Assembly (NCBI GenBank): GCA_964442605.1 | Contig: CAYTZR010000045.1 | Coordinates: forward strand, 1 to 13,383 | DNA: 13,383 bases | Reading direction: 5' to 3' | Source: Monoglobus sp964442605 | GTDB taxonomy: Bacteria; Bacillota; Clostridia; Monoglobales; Monoglobaceae | In this document: positions 6,201 to 13,383 of the stretch, in pieces | How the letters are laid out: each line of letters begins with the position of its first letter | How positions within the stretch are numbered: the first letter of the stretch is position 1 | Made by a program: the position numbers and the translations under genes | The notes under the pieces: model-generated | Seen by the model: the letters and a program-made list of their open reading frames with translations, nothing else | Databases searched by the model: none | Told to the model about the DNA's origin: nothing

Positions 6201-9200
6201 TCACAGATCCTCGGGCTTGCATAAGGGATTTTGATTTTCGTCCCATAAAAAGGCTTTTACGCTGTACGCGTCCGGAATATCAAAGGTCAAATATTCTCCT
6301 TGTTTCACCGGCTCAATATCCACATCGGTCAAAATACCGCTTGAATCATATGACGCGATATACAGTGTGGAGTCGCTTTCGGGATTATCCACAATCACTT
6401 TGCCGTTTTTCTTGCTCAAAACCTTGCTTACCGTTACGCTCACATTGTCAGCAAACATTTCATATCCTCCGCATCTCTGAAGGTGAAGCTGAGCGACGGG
6501 AAGGCTTGTGTCAAAATCAAACTCATAATCGTATATCGAGTCGCCAAGGCTCCGCGCGGAATAGTCCGAATACGGCTTAAACGAATATTTACCCTTTCCG
6601 GTGTTGTAATCAAGCTGCATTTCTATTCTGTACCATTTGTTAAAGTCCATAGTCGCGGCGCTGTCGGGCGCTATATTCGGAACGGCTGTGCCTGTATCGT
6701 CATAGTCCACAAAAAATCCCTGTTTATGCTGTGCGTACACGCTTTTTATTTTTGTAAATTCACCGCTTGCTCCCAAGCCGTTTAGCATAATTCTTATTCC
6801 CGCCTTTGCATCGACGGAGGACGAGTAGCTCTTTACATAATAATCGGCGGCGATATTAACCGTTCCTTCGTCCTGCGGAGTAAATGTCCTTGCCGCGACG
6901 CCCCAGAACATCAAGACGTAACCGTTGTTGCCTCCGAGCGGAGAGGCGCTTAAATCCCTCTCGCCCTCGCCTGACGGAACATACCAATCCGAGGTATCAA
7001 AGCGTTCATCACAGAACGGAATCGAATTGTCTTCTATTTCAACATCACTAACGCCGTTTAAGGTCAGACTGCTGAACCTCGCGATTGAGAAGCACTCCTT
7101 TACCGATACACCGTATGCGGAATCAGTCGCGAGTCCCACATACATTGTGTCGGGCAGACTGTCATATGTGATTGTCATAGGCTGTCTTTGATTATCATTC
7201 CACACAACGCCGCTGTTGGAAACACTGAAGGTAAGCGTGTTTCCGCTTCTTTGTATTCTCATATACTTCGGCATCGCGTATGAAACGGAATTGGTGTTTT
7301 CGCAGCTGACTCCGCTTTCGTCCTTAAAGTATGTCTCGGTTATCGAGCTTTTTGTCGCCGCACGGCTGAACACACGCACATTTTCTCCGTACTTCATCCA
7401 GCCGTCGCCTATCATCGCCATAACCGAATTGCTGTCAAGACCGGCACGAACCATCAATCCGCTGACCTGCTGGTTCTCAAACTTCGGTATATCCTCAACC
7501 TTTACCGTTATGTCAAAATCTCCGTTGACGGGCTTATACATAAATCCGCAGCTGTCGTTTGCTTTCGTGGTTATGCGTCCCGAACCGTATATTGTGTAAA
7601 CGCCGTTTTCGTCCATTGACGCGCCGCCCTTGCCGGCATAGGATGTATACCCGGCTTCTCGCACCTCCGTGAACGAATAGCTTCCCGGCTCCGCCGCCGC
7701 TTTGACATATACAATCGATGTAGCGCTCTGCGTCTGTTCTCCGCGAGCGTTGTACGCGCGGCAGGTCAAATAATGCTCTCCCGGCTCAAGCGTAACATGT
7801 GCGTCGATTACACTGCCTGAAAATTCGTCTATTTTGATATTTCCGTCATAGAGCTCCATTTTCGTAACCTCAACGCCGCCCTCGGGAATGGCAGTCGCCT
7901 TATAATCAACCGTTTCACCCTCTGTGATTACCGTCCATTCTCCGTTCATAACGTCATAGCCGTCAATATTGTCAGATAATGCCGCAATCGCGGGGGATTG
8001 TACTATAATATTCGGGTTGGCGGGAGGAGTCTTGCTTTGTTCCTCCGTCCAATCGTTTACATACGCTTCAATCACCGTATATCCCGCAAAATCCCCGCTC
8101 TGTATTATATCGGTTTCAGCCATGCCGCTAAGTCCGTTTTCGGAAAGCCATTCGGCGGGAACGCTGTAAACACGCTGCTCTGACGAAACGGGAATAAGAC
8201 CGCCAACCTCGTCCGCGTTGTTTACCAAACGTCCCGTACCGTTTTTTACATCATTTACAATTCTCGCGTCAACGGCATCGCGTCTGGGCAAAGTCGCGCC
8301 GGCATTATTCAAAACATACTCGTATGCCTCCTGCGCGGTCATTTTTTCGACGGAGTACTCTCCCATGTCTATTTCGGAGTCGAGCAAATCCGCGTTCGAA
8401 TAGTTATTTACATATGAATTGTTGCGATAATCATCTATTACACCGATACCCTCGATATATGTATCACTGAAATAGAACTTCGATTTTTGGTCGCCCGTGT
8501 TCAGAGGCGAGCTTACGTCAAATATACGGGTAAGCAGCTTTGACGCCGTAGCCGGACCTGACTTATAGTAGTTGCCTATCCAGTTTACATATGAGGGATT
8601 AAAGGTTTTTGCGTTGACGGAATACGGCTCGGCTCCGTATGCCGAATTCGTCTGTCCCCAATCATATATTACATTATTGCTGACCTCTGTATTCTGCAGT
8701 TCTCTGTCAAGTCTCGGGCTGCGGCTGTCATGGTGTGCAAGCAGATTATACAGATAGCTGTATGATGTGCCTCCCCATATCGCGCCGTATCCGTGAGCGC
8801 CTTTGACATGATTGCTCATTCTGAGGCTTTCTGCGCCTATAGTGTTTTGCATTGTGATATGGTCGCCCTGAGTTCCATCCTCGCTTGAGCCGGCGTACAG
8901 CGACAGCAGCTCGTCAACGCCCCAAGAGGCGCTGCAATGGTCTATAATAACGTTTGAATTATATCTTCCGCCTATACCGTCCGGTTCGCCGCCGTTTTTG
9001 TCCGTGGGACGCACCCTCAGGTAACGCATGATTATATTTTCAACACCCCCGTTAAAGACAATATCTCCGCCGCTTACGGTTACGCCGTCTCCGGGCGCCG
9101 TCTGTCCCAAAATCGTAAGGTTGCTGCTGCTTATTGTCAAGGTTCCCGAAAGCTCTATCACGCCGCTCACATCAAACACGATAATACGCCCGGGCTGCGA

Positions 9201-9419
9201 CACGGCGTCCGCGAAAGAGCCGGAGCCTGAGTCATTCAAATTTGTAACATGATATACGCTGACCCGTCCGCCGTCTTCCAAGGCTCCGCGCGCACCCGGC
9301 GAATACTTTCCGCCGCCCTCCGCGCCCGGAAACGCAAGCAAGCCGCCCTCCGCACCGGCGTACATCGCCGCCGAAACCGAAATTAAGAAAATAAGTGCGC
9401 ATACCAATAACCTTTTCAT
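6201..9419 (-). CDS. Secreted multidomain pectate lyase-like enzyme (PL1-type beta-helix)
   Basis: This is an exported polysaccharide lyase, most likely cutting pectate by beta-elimination outside the cell. A signal peptide covers residues 1-23. The right-handed beta-helix spans about 27-450, with family hallmarks AFPGAEGGGKYSPGARG, YHVTNLNDSGSGSFADAV, ILGQTAPGDGVT and DHCSASWGVDE. HHDSRSPRL (229-237) probably holds the catalytic arginine. An Ig-like domain follows (about 490-573). Two jelly-roll-like modules (about 580-790 and 805-1000) may bind carbohydrate. A short C-terminal beta domain ends in VKAFLWDENQNPL, a tail seen in clostridial surface enzymes. No sortase motif or S-layer repeat is visible, so release or loose binding is likely. 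The ATG at 9419 follows GGAGG by 5 bases. A strong terminator precedes the gene. At 1072 residues it is much longer than single-domain lyases. The exact substrate is inferred. Confidence 0.92.
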   Translation of the reverse strand: MKRLLVCALIFLISVSAAMYAGAEGGLLAFPGAEGGGKYSPGARGALEDGGRVSVYHVTNLNDSGSGSFADAVSQPGRIIVFDVSGVIELSGTLTISSSNLTILGQTAPGDGVTVSGGDIVFNGGVENIIMRYLRVRPTDKNGGEPDGIGGRYNSNVIIDHCSASWGVDELLSLYAGSSEDGTQGDHITMQNTIGAESLRMSNHVKGAHGYGAIWGGTSYSYLYNLLAHHDSRSPRLDRELQNTEVSNNVIYDWGQTNSAYGAEPYSVNAKTFNPSYVNWIGNYYKSGPATASKLLTRIFDVSSPLNTGDQKSKFYFSDTYIEGIGVIDDYRNNSYVNNYSNADLLDSEIDMGEYSVEKMTAQEAYEYVLNNAGATLPRRDAVDARIVNDVKNGTGRLVNNADEVGGLIPVSSEQRVYSVPAEWLSENGLSGMAETDIIQSGDFAGYTVIEAYVNDWTEEQSKTPPANPNIIVQSPAIAALSDNIDGYDVMNGEWTVITEGETVDYKATAIPEGGVEVTKMELYDGNIKIDEFSGSVIDAHVTLEPGEHYLTCRAYNARGEQTQSATSIVYVKAAAEPGSYSFTEVREAGYTSYAGKGGASMDENGVYTIYGSGRITTKANDSCGFMYKPVNGDFDITVKVEDIPKFENQQVSGLMVRAGLDSNSVMAMIGDGWMKYGENVRVFSRAATKSSITETYFKDESGVSCENTNSVSYAMPKYMRIQRSGNTLTFSVSNSGVVWNDNQRQPMTITYDSLPDTMYVGLATDSAYGVSVKECFSIARFSSLTLNGVSDVEIEDNSIPFCDERFDTSDWYVPSGEGERDLSASPLGGNNGYVLMFWGVAARTFTPQDEGTVNIAADYYVKSYSSSVDAKAGIRIMLNGLGASGEFTKIKSVYAQHKQGFFVDYDDTGTAVPNIAPDSAATMDFNKWYRIEMQLDYNTGKGKYSFKPYSDYSARSLGDSIYDYEFDFDTSLPVAQLHLQRCGGYEMFADNVSVTVSKVLSKKNGKVIVDNPESDSTLYIASYDSSGILTDVDIEPVKQGEYLTFDIPDAYSVKAFLWDENQNPLCKPEDL

Positions 9420-9447
9420 AATATACCTCCAAAAATATTTCTGCCGA

Positions 9448-9453
9448 ATTATA
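9448..9453 (-). promoter_or_regulatory. Possible -10 box of the pectate lyase gene
   Basis: A perfect TATAAT lies 28 bases before the start codon, but 17 bases upstream only TGTTTT is found, within the T run of the preceding terminator. It is either a weak promoter needing an activator, or expression depends on read-through. Confidence 0.35.
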
Positions 9454-9467
9454 GCCTAACATCGCCT

Positions 9468-9498
9468 AAAAAAACAGCCCGCAGCGTTCGCCGCGGGC
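9468..9498 (-). terminator. Intrinsic terminator after the 616-residue secreted protein gene
   Basis: GCCCGC (9477-9482) and GCGGGC (9493-9498) form a GC-rich stem, with an inner GC/GC pair and a GTTC loop. Seven T residues follow on the minus strand (9468-9474). It starts 15 bases after the stop and should separate this transcript from the pectate lyase gene. Confidence 0.92.
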
Positions 9499-9512
9499 AT
9501 AGATTTTAAAAA

Positions 9513-11363
9513 CTACTTGTTGTAGATTTCCGCATAAAGCGTCTGATAATCCTTATATCCCTGTGAATGGAAATCAAATACATACGGGCTGATGTTACCG
9601 CTGAAGTCATCGTCGTACCGGATAGACTCATCAATAATCATCAGAGCGTGCTTAATGTTTCCGTTACCGTCGGCGATACACAGATACATATTATAGCCAA
9701 CCTCACTTTGAATCTGCTTGTAAGCGTAAGGCGTAATACTCAAGCTCTCTCTCCAGCCGTTTGAGTCTATTCTGCCGAATACACTGAGGGTTTCCCCTTT
9801 TACGTTGTTATCAAGAGACTTCTGTGTAATCTGCTCAATACGTGTTACGCGGCTTACAGCATCTGCCCAATCTGCGTCTGACAGCTTTTCGTCTGTGGTA
9901 TAGTATGTTCCCTCATTAAGAACTGTATAGTGCAAATCCTGGTTAATCTCACCGAGAGGCGTATGACCTATCAGATTAATTCTTCCAAGCTCATATGTGC
10001 CTTTGTCTACATCATACCAGATAACCTTAGCGCCGAGCTCATCATAAACGGTCTCGTCAATAGGAGTCTCCGTTGGAGCCGGTGTAGCCGTAGCTTCCGG
10101 TACAGCCGTAGCTTCCGGTGTAGCCGTAGCTTCCGGTGTGGTAGCCGTAACAGCAGAGTCTGCCTGCCAGAGAATTCTGCCCGCGCCGTTTATCGTCAGC
10201 GTATTTGTGTGAAGCTGACCGTAAAGGGTGCCGCTGTCAACTACCTTCGAATCCGCGTTGGGAACGCATACCGTGCCGTAAACCTCGGTTGTTCCGCCTG
10301 TAATTGTAAAGCTCTTCGCGCCGCTGTTTATGTTGGCATGAACCTTTGATGAACCCGAAACGGTGAGAGAATTCGCGTTTACCGTGATGTCGGCTGCGGA
10401 AATATAATTTCCTTGAAGAGTGATACTGTCACCTACAAGATAGAGGTGTGTTGACTCAGTGGTGCCGTTAAGCACGGGACTAACCTGCCAGTTAGAGTCA
10501 TAGTTGTTTGTGTTATAGTTAAGAGCAAGATTATTAAGTGTGCTTTCTCCCGCATTCAGAATGTAGATATTAGCCTTGTTATCGCCGACAACCTTAATGC
10601 TGGGGTTTGTCGCGACAAGGTTATCTATAACAACGTTAACATCGCCGTTTGTTGTGTCGATAATCATTCCCGAATCAAGACCACGCCAATTATCTTGAGA
10701 GCCGTTCATCGTGAGTGTGCCTATATGAGTATCCGTTGTAATGGTTTTAGGCTCTGTACCGTCAGTACCGGGAACATAGGCAACCCAATTATTATTCTCG
10801 TCAAAAACATTGTAGCCTTTCGAGTAATCATCATTGTAGTACACAGACATCGTTACATCGCCCAAGTCATTCGCGATCGTCGGAACCGCAAAATTGCTGT
10901 AGGAACACTCAAAGCTTGTGTCGGTATCAAGTATTGCTCCCTCGTGTTCAATAGCTGTGCTGTAATAATCGATGCCGTCTGTCGTGCCATTATCATTTAC
11001 ATGAACATAGCCCTCGGCGATTCTGTACTCTGTCCACTCGTCATCGTTTTGGTCGCTGGCAAATGTTGTGTTGCCGGTTCCTGAAATAAACAGTCCGTCA
11101 ACCTTGTTGCCTGAACCGTTACCTGCGTAGATAGTGCCGTTTGAATATACGCTTCCCTTAATGTACATTGCATCGCCGTAGATGTTTACGTCGCCGTTCG
11201 CGATTACGGCGAGGTTAAACTCCCCGTCCGGATCTTCTGAGGTATAGCCCAAGCTTGCGTAGGACTGTCCGTCATAAGCGGAGGGCGCATACGCGAAAGC
11301 GTTGCAGGTCATTGCCGCCACGGCAGCAAAAGCAATAACCATAGTAAATAACTTCTTTCTCAT
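9513..11363 (-). CDS. Secreted beta-rich surface protein under c-di-GMP riboswitch control, family unknown
   Basis: The protein is exported: residues 1-24 form a signal peptide ending NAFA. Residues 25-400 are rich in Asn, Gly, Thr and short beta stretches (NGDVNIYGDAMYIKGSVYSN, NKANIYILNAG, LTVSGSSKVHANI). This pattern suggests a beta-helix or bactofilin/pilus-tip-like stack, though I cannot name a family. A Pro/Thr linker with six-residue repeats (PEATAT, PEATAV) spans about 405-436. A separate 180-residue C-terminal domain begins near VIWYDVDKGTYELG and contains VFGRIDSNGW; I do not recognise it. No sortase or membrane anchor is visible. The ATG at 11363 follows AGGAG. The long leader holds a c-di-GMP-I aptamer and a terminator hairpin, so the gene is probably tied to the sessile state. 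Adhesin or matrix protein is the likeliest role, by inference from known c-di-GMP targets in Clostridia. Confidence 0.85.
   Translation of the reverse strand: MRKKLFTMVIAFAAVAAMTCNAFAYAPSAYDGQSYASLGYTSEDPDGEFNLAVIANGDVNIYGDAMYIKGSVYSNGTIYAGNGSGNKVDGLFISGTGNTTFASDQNDDEWTEYRIAEGYVHVNDNGTTDGIDYYSTAIEHEGAILDTDTSFECSYSNFAVPTIANDLGDVTMSVYYNDDYSKGYNVFDENNNWVAYVPGTDGTEPKTITTDTHIGTLTMNGSQDNWRGLDSGMIIDTTNGDVNVVIDNLVATNPSIKVVGDNKANIYILNAGESTLNNLALNYNTNNYDSNWQVSPVLNGTTESTHLYLVGDSITLQGNYISAADITVNANSLTVSGSSKVHANINSGAKSFTITGGTTEVYGTVCVPNADSKVVDSGTLYGQLHTNTLTINGAGRILWQADSAVTATTPEATATPEATAVPEATATPAPTETPIDETVYDELGAKVIWYDVDKGTYELGRINLIGHTPLGEINQDLHYTVLNEGTYYTTDEKLSDADWADAVSRVTRIEQITQKSLDNNVKGETLSVFGRIDSNGWRESLSITPYAYKQIQSEVGYNMYLCIADGNGNIKHALMIIDESIRYDDDFSGNISPYVFDFHSQGYKDYQTLYAEIYNK
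10087..10140. repeat. 18-bp tandem repeat encoding the Pro/Thr linker
   Basis: Three near-identical 18-bp units (10087-10104, 10105-10122, 10123-10140) with core GCCGTAGCTTCCGGT encode PEATAT/PEATAV hexapeptides. Such in-frame repeats can expand or contract and alter spacer length between the two domains. Confidence 0.85.
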
Positions 11364-11437
11364 TATAAATCTCTCCTATTCTAAATATTTTTTATAATTG
11401 TTAATTAATTAATTTACAAACTTTGTCTCAAATACAC

Positions 11438-11479
11438 AAAAGGCTGCAACACAAAGGCACTTGCCAAGATATTGCAGCC
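11438..11479 (-). terminator. Terminator hairpin of the riboswitch expression platform
   Basis: GGCTGCAA (minus strand, 11472-11479) pairs perfectly with TTGCAGCC (11442-11449). A small inner hairpin GGC/GCC lies within, and TTTT follows on the minus strand (11438-11441). Its 5' arm is also the 3' end of the aptamer, so the two folds should compete. The T run is short, so termination may be partial. Confidence 0.75.
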
Positions 11480-11563
11480 AGACTATCATGCTTTAATCCA
11501 AATCAAATTAAAGGTTAGACTCTTAGCTTTGCGTCGGAGACTTTCGCCCCCTTTGCCTACTAT
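11472..11563 (-). promoter_or_regulatory. Cyclic-di-GMP-I (GEMM) riboswitch aptamer
   Basis: On the minus strand the conserved order of the class I c-di-GMP aptamer is present. GGCAAA comes first, then a stem capped by a GAAA tetraloop (GGGGGC-GAAA-GTCTCC with G-U pairs). Next are the signature GACGCAAAGCTA and AGTCTAA, then a second stem CTTTAAT/ATTAAAG, and finally ATGATAGTCTGGCTGC closing the fold. The closing P1 helix is short (GTAG with CTGC, or GCA with TGC). It lies about 110 bases upstream of the 616-residue secreted protein gene, in the same orientation and behind a good promoter. Confidence 0.9.
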
Positions 11564-11582
11564 TAAATTGTCTTAAATTGTC
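11563..11582. repeat. 10-bp tandem duplication before the aptamer
   Basis: TTAAATTGTC occurs twice in a row (11563-11572, 11573-11582), immediately 5' of the aptamer on the transcribed strand. It may be a simple duplication; no role is evident. Confidence 0.6.
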
Positions 11583-11646
11583 TTGTCGAAAAACACCACA
11601 AAATTAATCAAAAATAAAACGTCAAGCCGCCATTAATCTTAATATC

Positions 11647-11675
11647 ATTCTATCACAGAGCATATTTATTGTCAA
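11647..11675 (-). promoter_or_regulatory. Sigma-A promoter of the riboswitch-controlled gene
   Basis: TTGACA (11670-11675) and TAGAAT (11647-11652) on the minus strand are spaced by 17 bases. The start near 11640 yields a leader of about 277 bases that contains the whole aptamer and terminator. The space from here to the LRR gene stop at 11767 is AT-rich, with no strong terminator for that gene. Confidence 0.82.
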
Positions 11676-11766
11676 CAAATATTTTTATTTTTTTGCAAAA
11701 AAGCCAATATATTACTATTATATCTCGTTTTTTTGTGTATCTTGATATCCGCGCAATATTTGTCTG

Positions 11767-13122
11767 TTAGTATATATTGACTGTGTTAGTCTCGTCTATC
11801 CATTCAACCGTGTTGCCGAACGCCTCGGTAACCGCCCTGAGCGGAACATATGTCTTATCCGCAATCAGCTTTCCTGTTTCATCGAGTACTATCGCTTCGC
11901 CGTTTTTGTAAAGAACATCGCTGTTTATCCGGATAGAAACGGTAATACCGTCCTTGGAAGCAATCGCCGTATTTGTCGATTCATCCCAGTCCACCGTTGC
12001 GCCCATCATCTCAAACACCGCGCGCATGGGAACCATTGTTCTCGCGTCGTTGATAACAAACGCCATCGGGTCAAAGTTTACCGCCGTGCCGTTATATATA
12101 ACATATGCGATTGAATCAAAGGCTATGCCGGTTTGAGCGCAATAATTCCGCGCCGTTGAATTGATATTCGCAACCAGAGCTACATACTTGTCATCCTTAA
12201 ACGCGTCAGCTCCGATTTGGGTATTATCGTTTAAAAACGTTACAAGCTGAAGATTAGTGCAGCCTCTGAACGCCTTTTCACCGACTGAAGCGGTGTTCGC
12301 GGGGATATTTATCTTAACCATCGATTCACAGCCGTAAAACGCCATGTCCGCGATTTCTCCCACGCTGCCAAGCTCCACTGTATAGAGCTTGCTGCAGCCC
12401 GTGAAGGCGCTGGTTTCGATTTTGCTGACGCTTCCGATTATAAGCTCCGTCAGGTATCTGTTTTCACGGAAGGCGGACTCCTTTATAACGGAAACGTTTT
12501 CGGGAACCGTAAAGGACGCGTCCTGCTTGCCCGCGGGATATGTAAGCAAGCTGCCTTCGGACGGGGAATACAAAACGCCGTCAATCGAGGTATACTTAGC
12601 GTTATCGGCGCTGACGTTTATAGACTTGAGCGCCGTACACTGCAGGAACGCTGTGCTGTCAATGCTGTCAACGCTTGCGGGAATGCTTATCGTCTCCAGC
12701 GAATAACAGCCGACAAACGCCTGACTGCCGATTGTCTTAAGCCCCGCCGGCAGAACAATGCTTGTGAGACTCTCGCTCCAGCCCAACGAGCACTTGCCGA
12801 GCGCGGTGACCGTAGACGGCAGCGTTAAAGCCGTAACCTGCTCACACCACGAGAGAGCGTAATTTCCTATCCTTGTAATACCCTCATCGATAACAATATT
12901 CTTTACATCGGGACAATACGTCTTCCACGGTATTTCCGTAACCTTGGAATAGTCCTTTATCGCGCCGCTGCCGCTAAACGTAAGAGTTCCGCTTTCCGCG
13001 TCATAGCTCCACGAGGCGTTATCGCCGCAGCTTCCCGAGGTATCGGCGGCAAACGCCGGAACGGAAGCGAAAACGGTTAAGCAAACACAAAGGCACAAGC
13101 ACAGCGCCAACACTCTTTTCAT
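11767..13122 (-). CDS. Secreted BspA-like leucine-rich repeat protein with copper-amine-oxidase-N stalk domain
   Basis: A signal peptide (about residues 1-25, ending VPAFA) is followed by the short beta module common at the start of clostridial BspA-like proteins (WSYDAESGTLTFSGSG). About ten LRR_5 repeats follow between residues 65 and 320, with the pattern I..ZAF.GC..L..I.IP..V (for example IGSQAFVGCYSLETISIPAS). Residues 342-451 match the copper amine oxidase N-terminal domain in its Firmicutes stalk form (RTMVPMRAVFEMMGATVDW, YVPLRAVTEAFGNTVEW). The protein should sit on the cell surface and bind other proteins or surfaces; no enzyme activity is expected. A GTG at 13131 would add three residues but overlaps the AAGGAG site. 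ATG at 13120-13122 has that site 8 bases upstream and is the better start. Its own consensus promoter is at 13196-13224. Confidence 0.9.
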   Translation of the reverse strand: MKRVLALCLCLCVCLTVFASVPAFAADTSGSCGDNASWSYDAESGTLTFSGSGAIKDYSKVTEIPWKTYCPDVKNIVIDEGITRIGNYALSWCEQVTALTLPSTVTALGKCSLGWSESLTSIVLPAGLKTIGSQAFVGCYSLETISIPASVDSIDSTAFLQCTALKSINVSADNAKYTSIDGVLYSPSEGSLLTYPAGKQDASFTVPENVSVIKESAFRENRYLTELIIGSVSKIETSAFTGCSKLYTVELGSVGEIADMAFYGCESMVKINIPANTASVGEKAFRGCTNLQLVTFLNDNTQIGADAFKDDKYVALVANINSTARNYCAQTGIAFDSIAYVIYNGTAVNFDPMAFVINDARTMVPMRAVFEMMGATVDWDESTNTAIASKDGITVSIRINSDVLYKNGEAIVLDETGKLIADKTYVPLRAVTEAFGNTVEWIDETNTVNIY

Positions 13123-13129
13123 AACACTC

Positions 13130-13159
13130 ACTCCTTAAATTTATATACTCCTTAAATTT
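13130..13159. repeat. 13-bp direct repeat carrying two ribosome-binding sites
   Basis: ACTCCTTAAATTT occurs at 13130-13142 and again at 13147-13159. Each copy contains AAGGAG on the minus strand. Only the copy nearer the gene is at a working distance from the ATG. The second may be a standby site or the trace of a recent duplication. Confidence 0.7.
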
Positions 13160-13195
13160 TATGCAAAAGTAATAAAATACTTACACGATAAAATT

Positions 13196-13224
13196 ATTAT
13201 ATAGCAAATATAACAAACTGTCAA
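13196..13224 (-). promoter_or_regulatory. Sigma-A promoter of the LRR protein gene
   Basis: TTGACA (13219-13224) and TATAAT (13196-13201) are both perfect on the minus strand, with a 17-base spacer. The start is expected near 13189, giving a leader of about 67 bases. Confidence 0.9.
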
Positions 13225-13262
13225 TACTTATTTTGCGGCAAAAAAATATTTTTGTTCTCTAT

Positions 13263-13370
13263 GCCGCTCACAGAGCGGCACCCCGCTCGGGTCTGGCGAG
13301 CGCGAGTGACCACACCTGTCAAGGTGTATGCCTTTTAAAGTAGTCCGTCTTATCGGATAAACGAGGTCAC
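13263..13370. other. Dense cluster of perfect hairpins, unassigned structured segment
   Basis: Arms seen are GCCGCTC/GAGCGGC (13263-13269, 13273-13279) and CGCTCG/CGAGCG (13284-13289, 13297-13302). GTGACC/GGTCAC (13306-13311, 13365-13370) encloses ACACCT/AGGTGT (13312-13317, 13322-13327) and TCCG/CGGA (13344-13347, 13354-13357). The enclosed part can form a three-way junction. The base composition is much richer in G+C than the flanks. It does not match tmRNA, RNase P RNA, SRP RNA or T-box signatures that I know. No T run directly follows a hairpin. It could be the end of a structured RNA or a dispersed repeat; the right edge is cut by the window. Confidence 0.5.
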
Positions 13371-13383
13371 AAACCACAAAAAA

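Noticed and set aside
6191..9252. Several plus-strand frames opposite the pectate lyase gene
   Set aside because: All are shadows of the long, clearly real lyase gene and show no domain features.
4920..9419. Direct control of the pectate lyase by the PucR/CdaR-type regulator
   Set aside because: The sugar-acid sensing family makes it tempting, but the genes are not divergent and no shared operator was seen.
11726..11735. Second TATAAT upstream of the riboswitch promoter
   Set aside because: No acceptable -35 box lies 16-18 bases upstream; it is part of AT-rich sequence.
13228..13383. Open minus-strand frame of about 51 codons running in from the right edge
   Set aside because: It has no start within the window, spans the hairpin cluster, and its Arg/Pro/Ser-rich peptide looks like translated structured RNA or repeat sequence.
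1..13383. CRISPR array, tRNA or rRNA genes, complete insertion sequences
   Set aside because: No regularly spaced repeats, cloverleaf genes, rRNA motifs or transposase genes with terminal inverted repeats were found in reading both strands.

Overview
The window looks like a chromosomal stretch from a Gram-positive gut-type Clostridia (Firmicutes, possibly Oscillospirales or a neighbour). The grounds are clostridial-style Shine-Dalgarno sites, near-consensus sigma-A promoters, a BspA-like leucine-rich surface protein with a copper-amine-oxidase-N stalk domain, a PucR/CdaR regulator, and a class I cyclic-di-GMP riboswitch. Every convincing gene lies on the minus strand, so transcription runs from high to low coordinates. 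Species cannot be fixed from the sequence.

Region 1 (1-760) is a decayed mobile element next to the 3' end of lysS. Read on the minus strand it holds the first codons of an ICE-type helix-turn-helix replication protein (one base missing), fused by deletion to the middle of a ParB-like gene that itself carries stops and deletions. A phage-type antirepressor N-terminus follows and leaves the window; its normal start codon appears to be ATA. A terminator, an 11-bp tandem repeat and a 12-bp palindrome lie between this relic and lysS.

Region 2 (764-6105) is housekeeping. greA-lysS form an operon behind a perfect TTGACA-17-TATAAT promoter. Upstream is a second group: a PucR/CdaR-type regulator, a 31-residue single-membrane-segment protein found here between the larger genes, a carboxy-terminal processing protease (S41), and an unrecognised protein whose 5' end looks frameshifted.

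Region 3 (6201-13224) is a cell-surface/secretion block with three exported proteins. They are a 1072-residue multidomain pectate-lyase-like enzyme, a 616-residue beta-rich protein with a Pro/Thr linker, and a 451-residue BspA-like LRR protein with a C-terminal stalk domain. The 616-residue gene has a 277-nt leader with a class I c-di-GMP aptamer followed by an overlapping terminator hairpin. This suggests the protein is switched by the second messenger that governs sessile life. A strong terminator separates it from the pectate lyase gene, so the switch probably acts mainly on the one gene.

Region 4 (13228-13383) is GC-rich, has no convincing gene, and can fold into a compact set of perfect hairpins including a possible three-way junction. 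It is unassigned.

The best candidates for something undescribed are the c-di-GMP-controlled secreted protein of unknown family, the small membrane protein, and the structured segment at the right edge. All calls come from reading the sequence; no database search was made.
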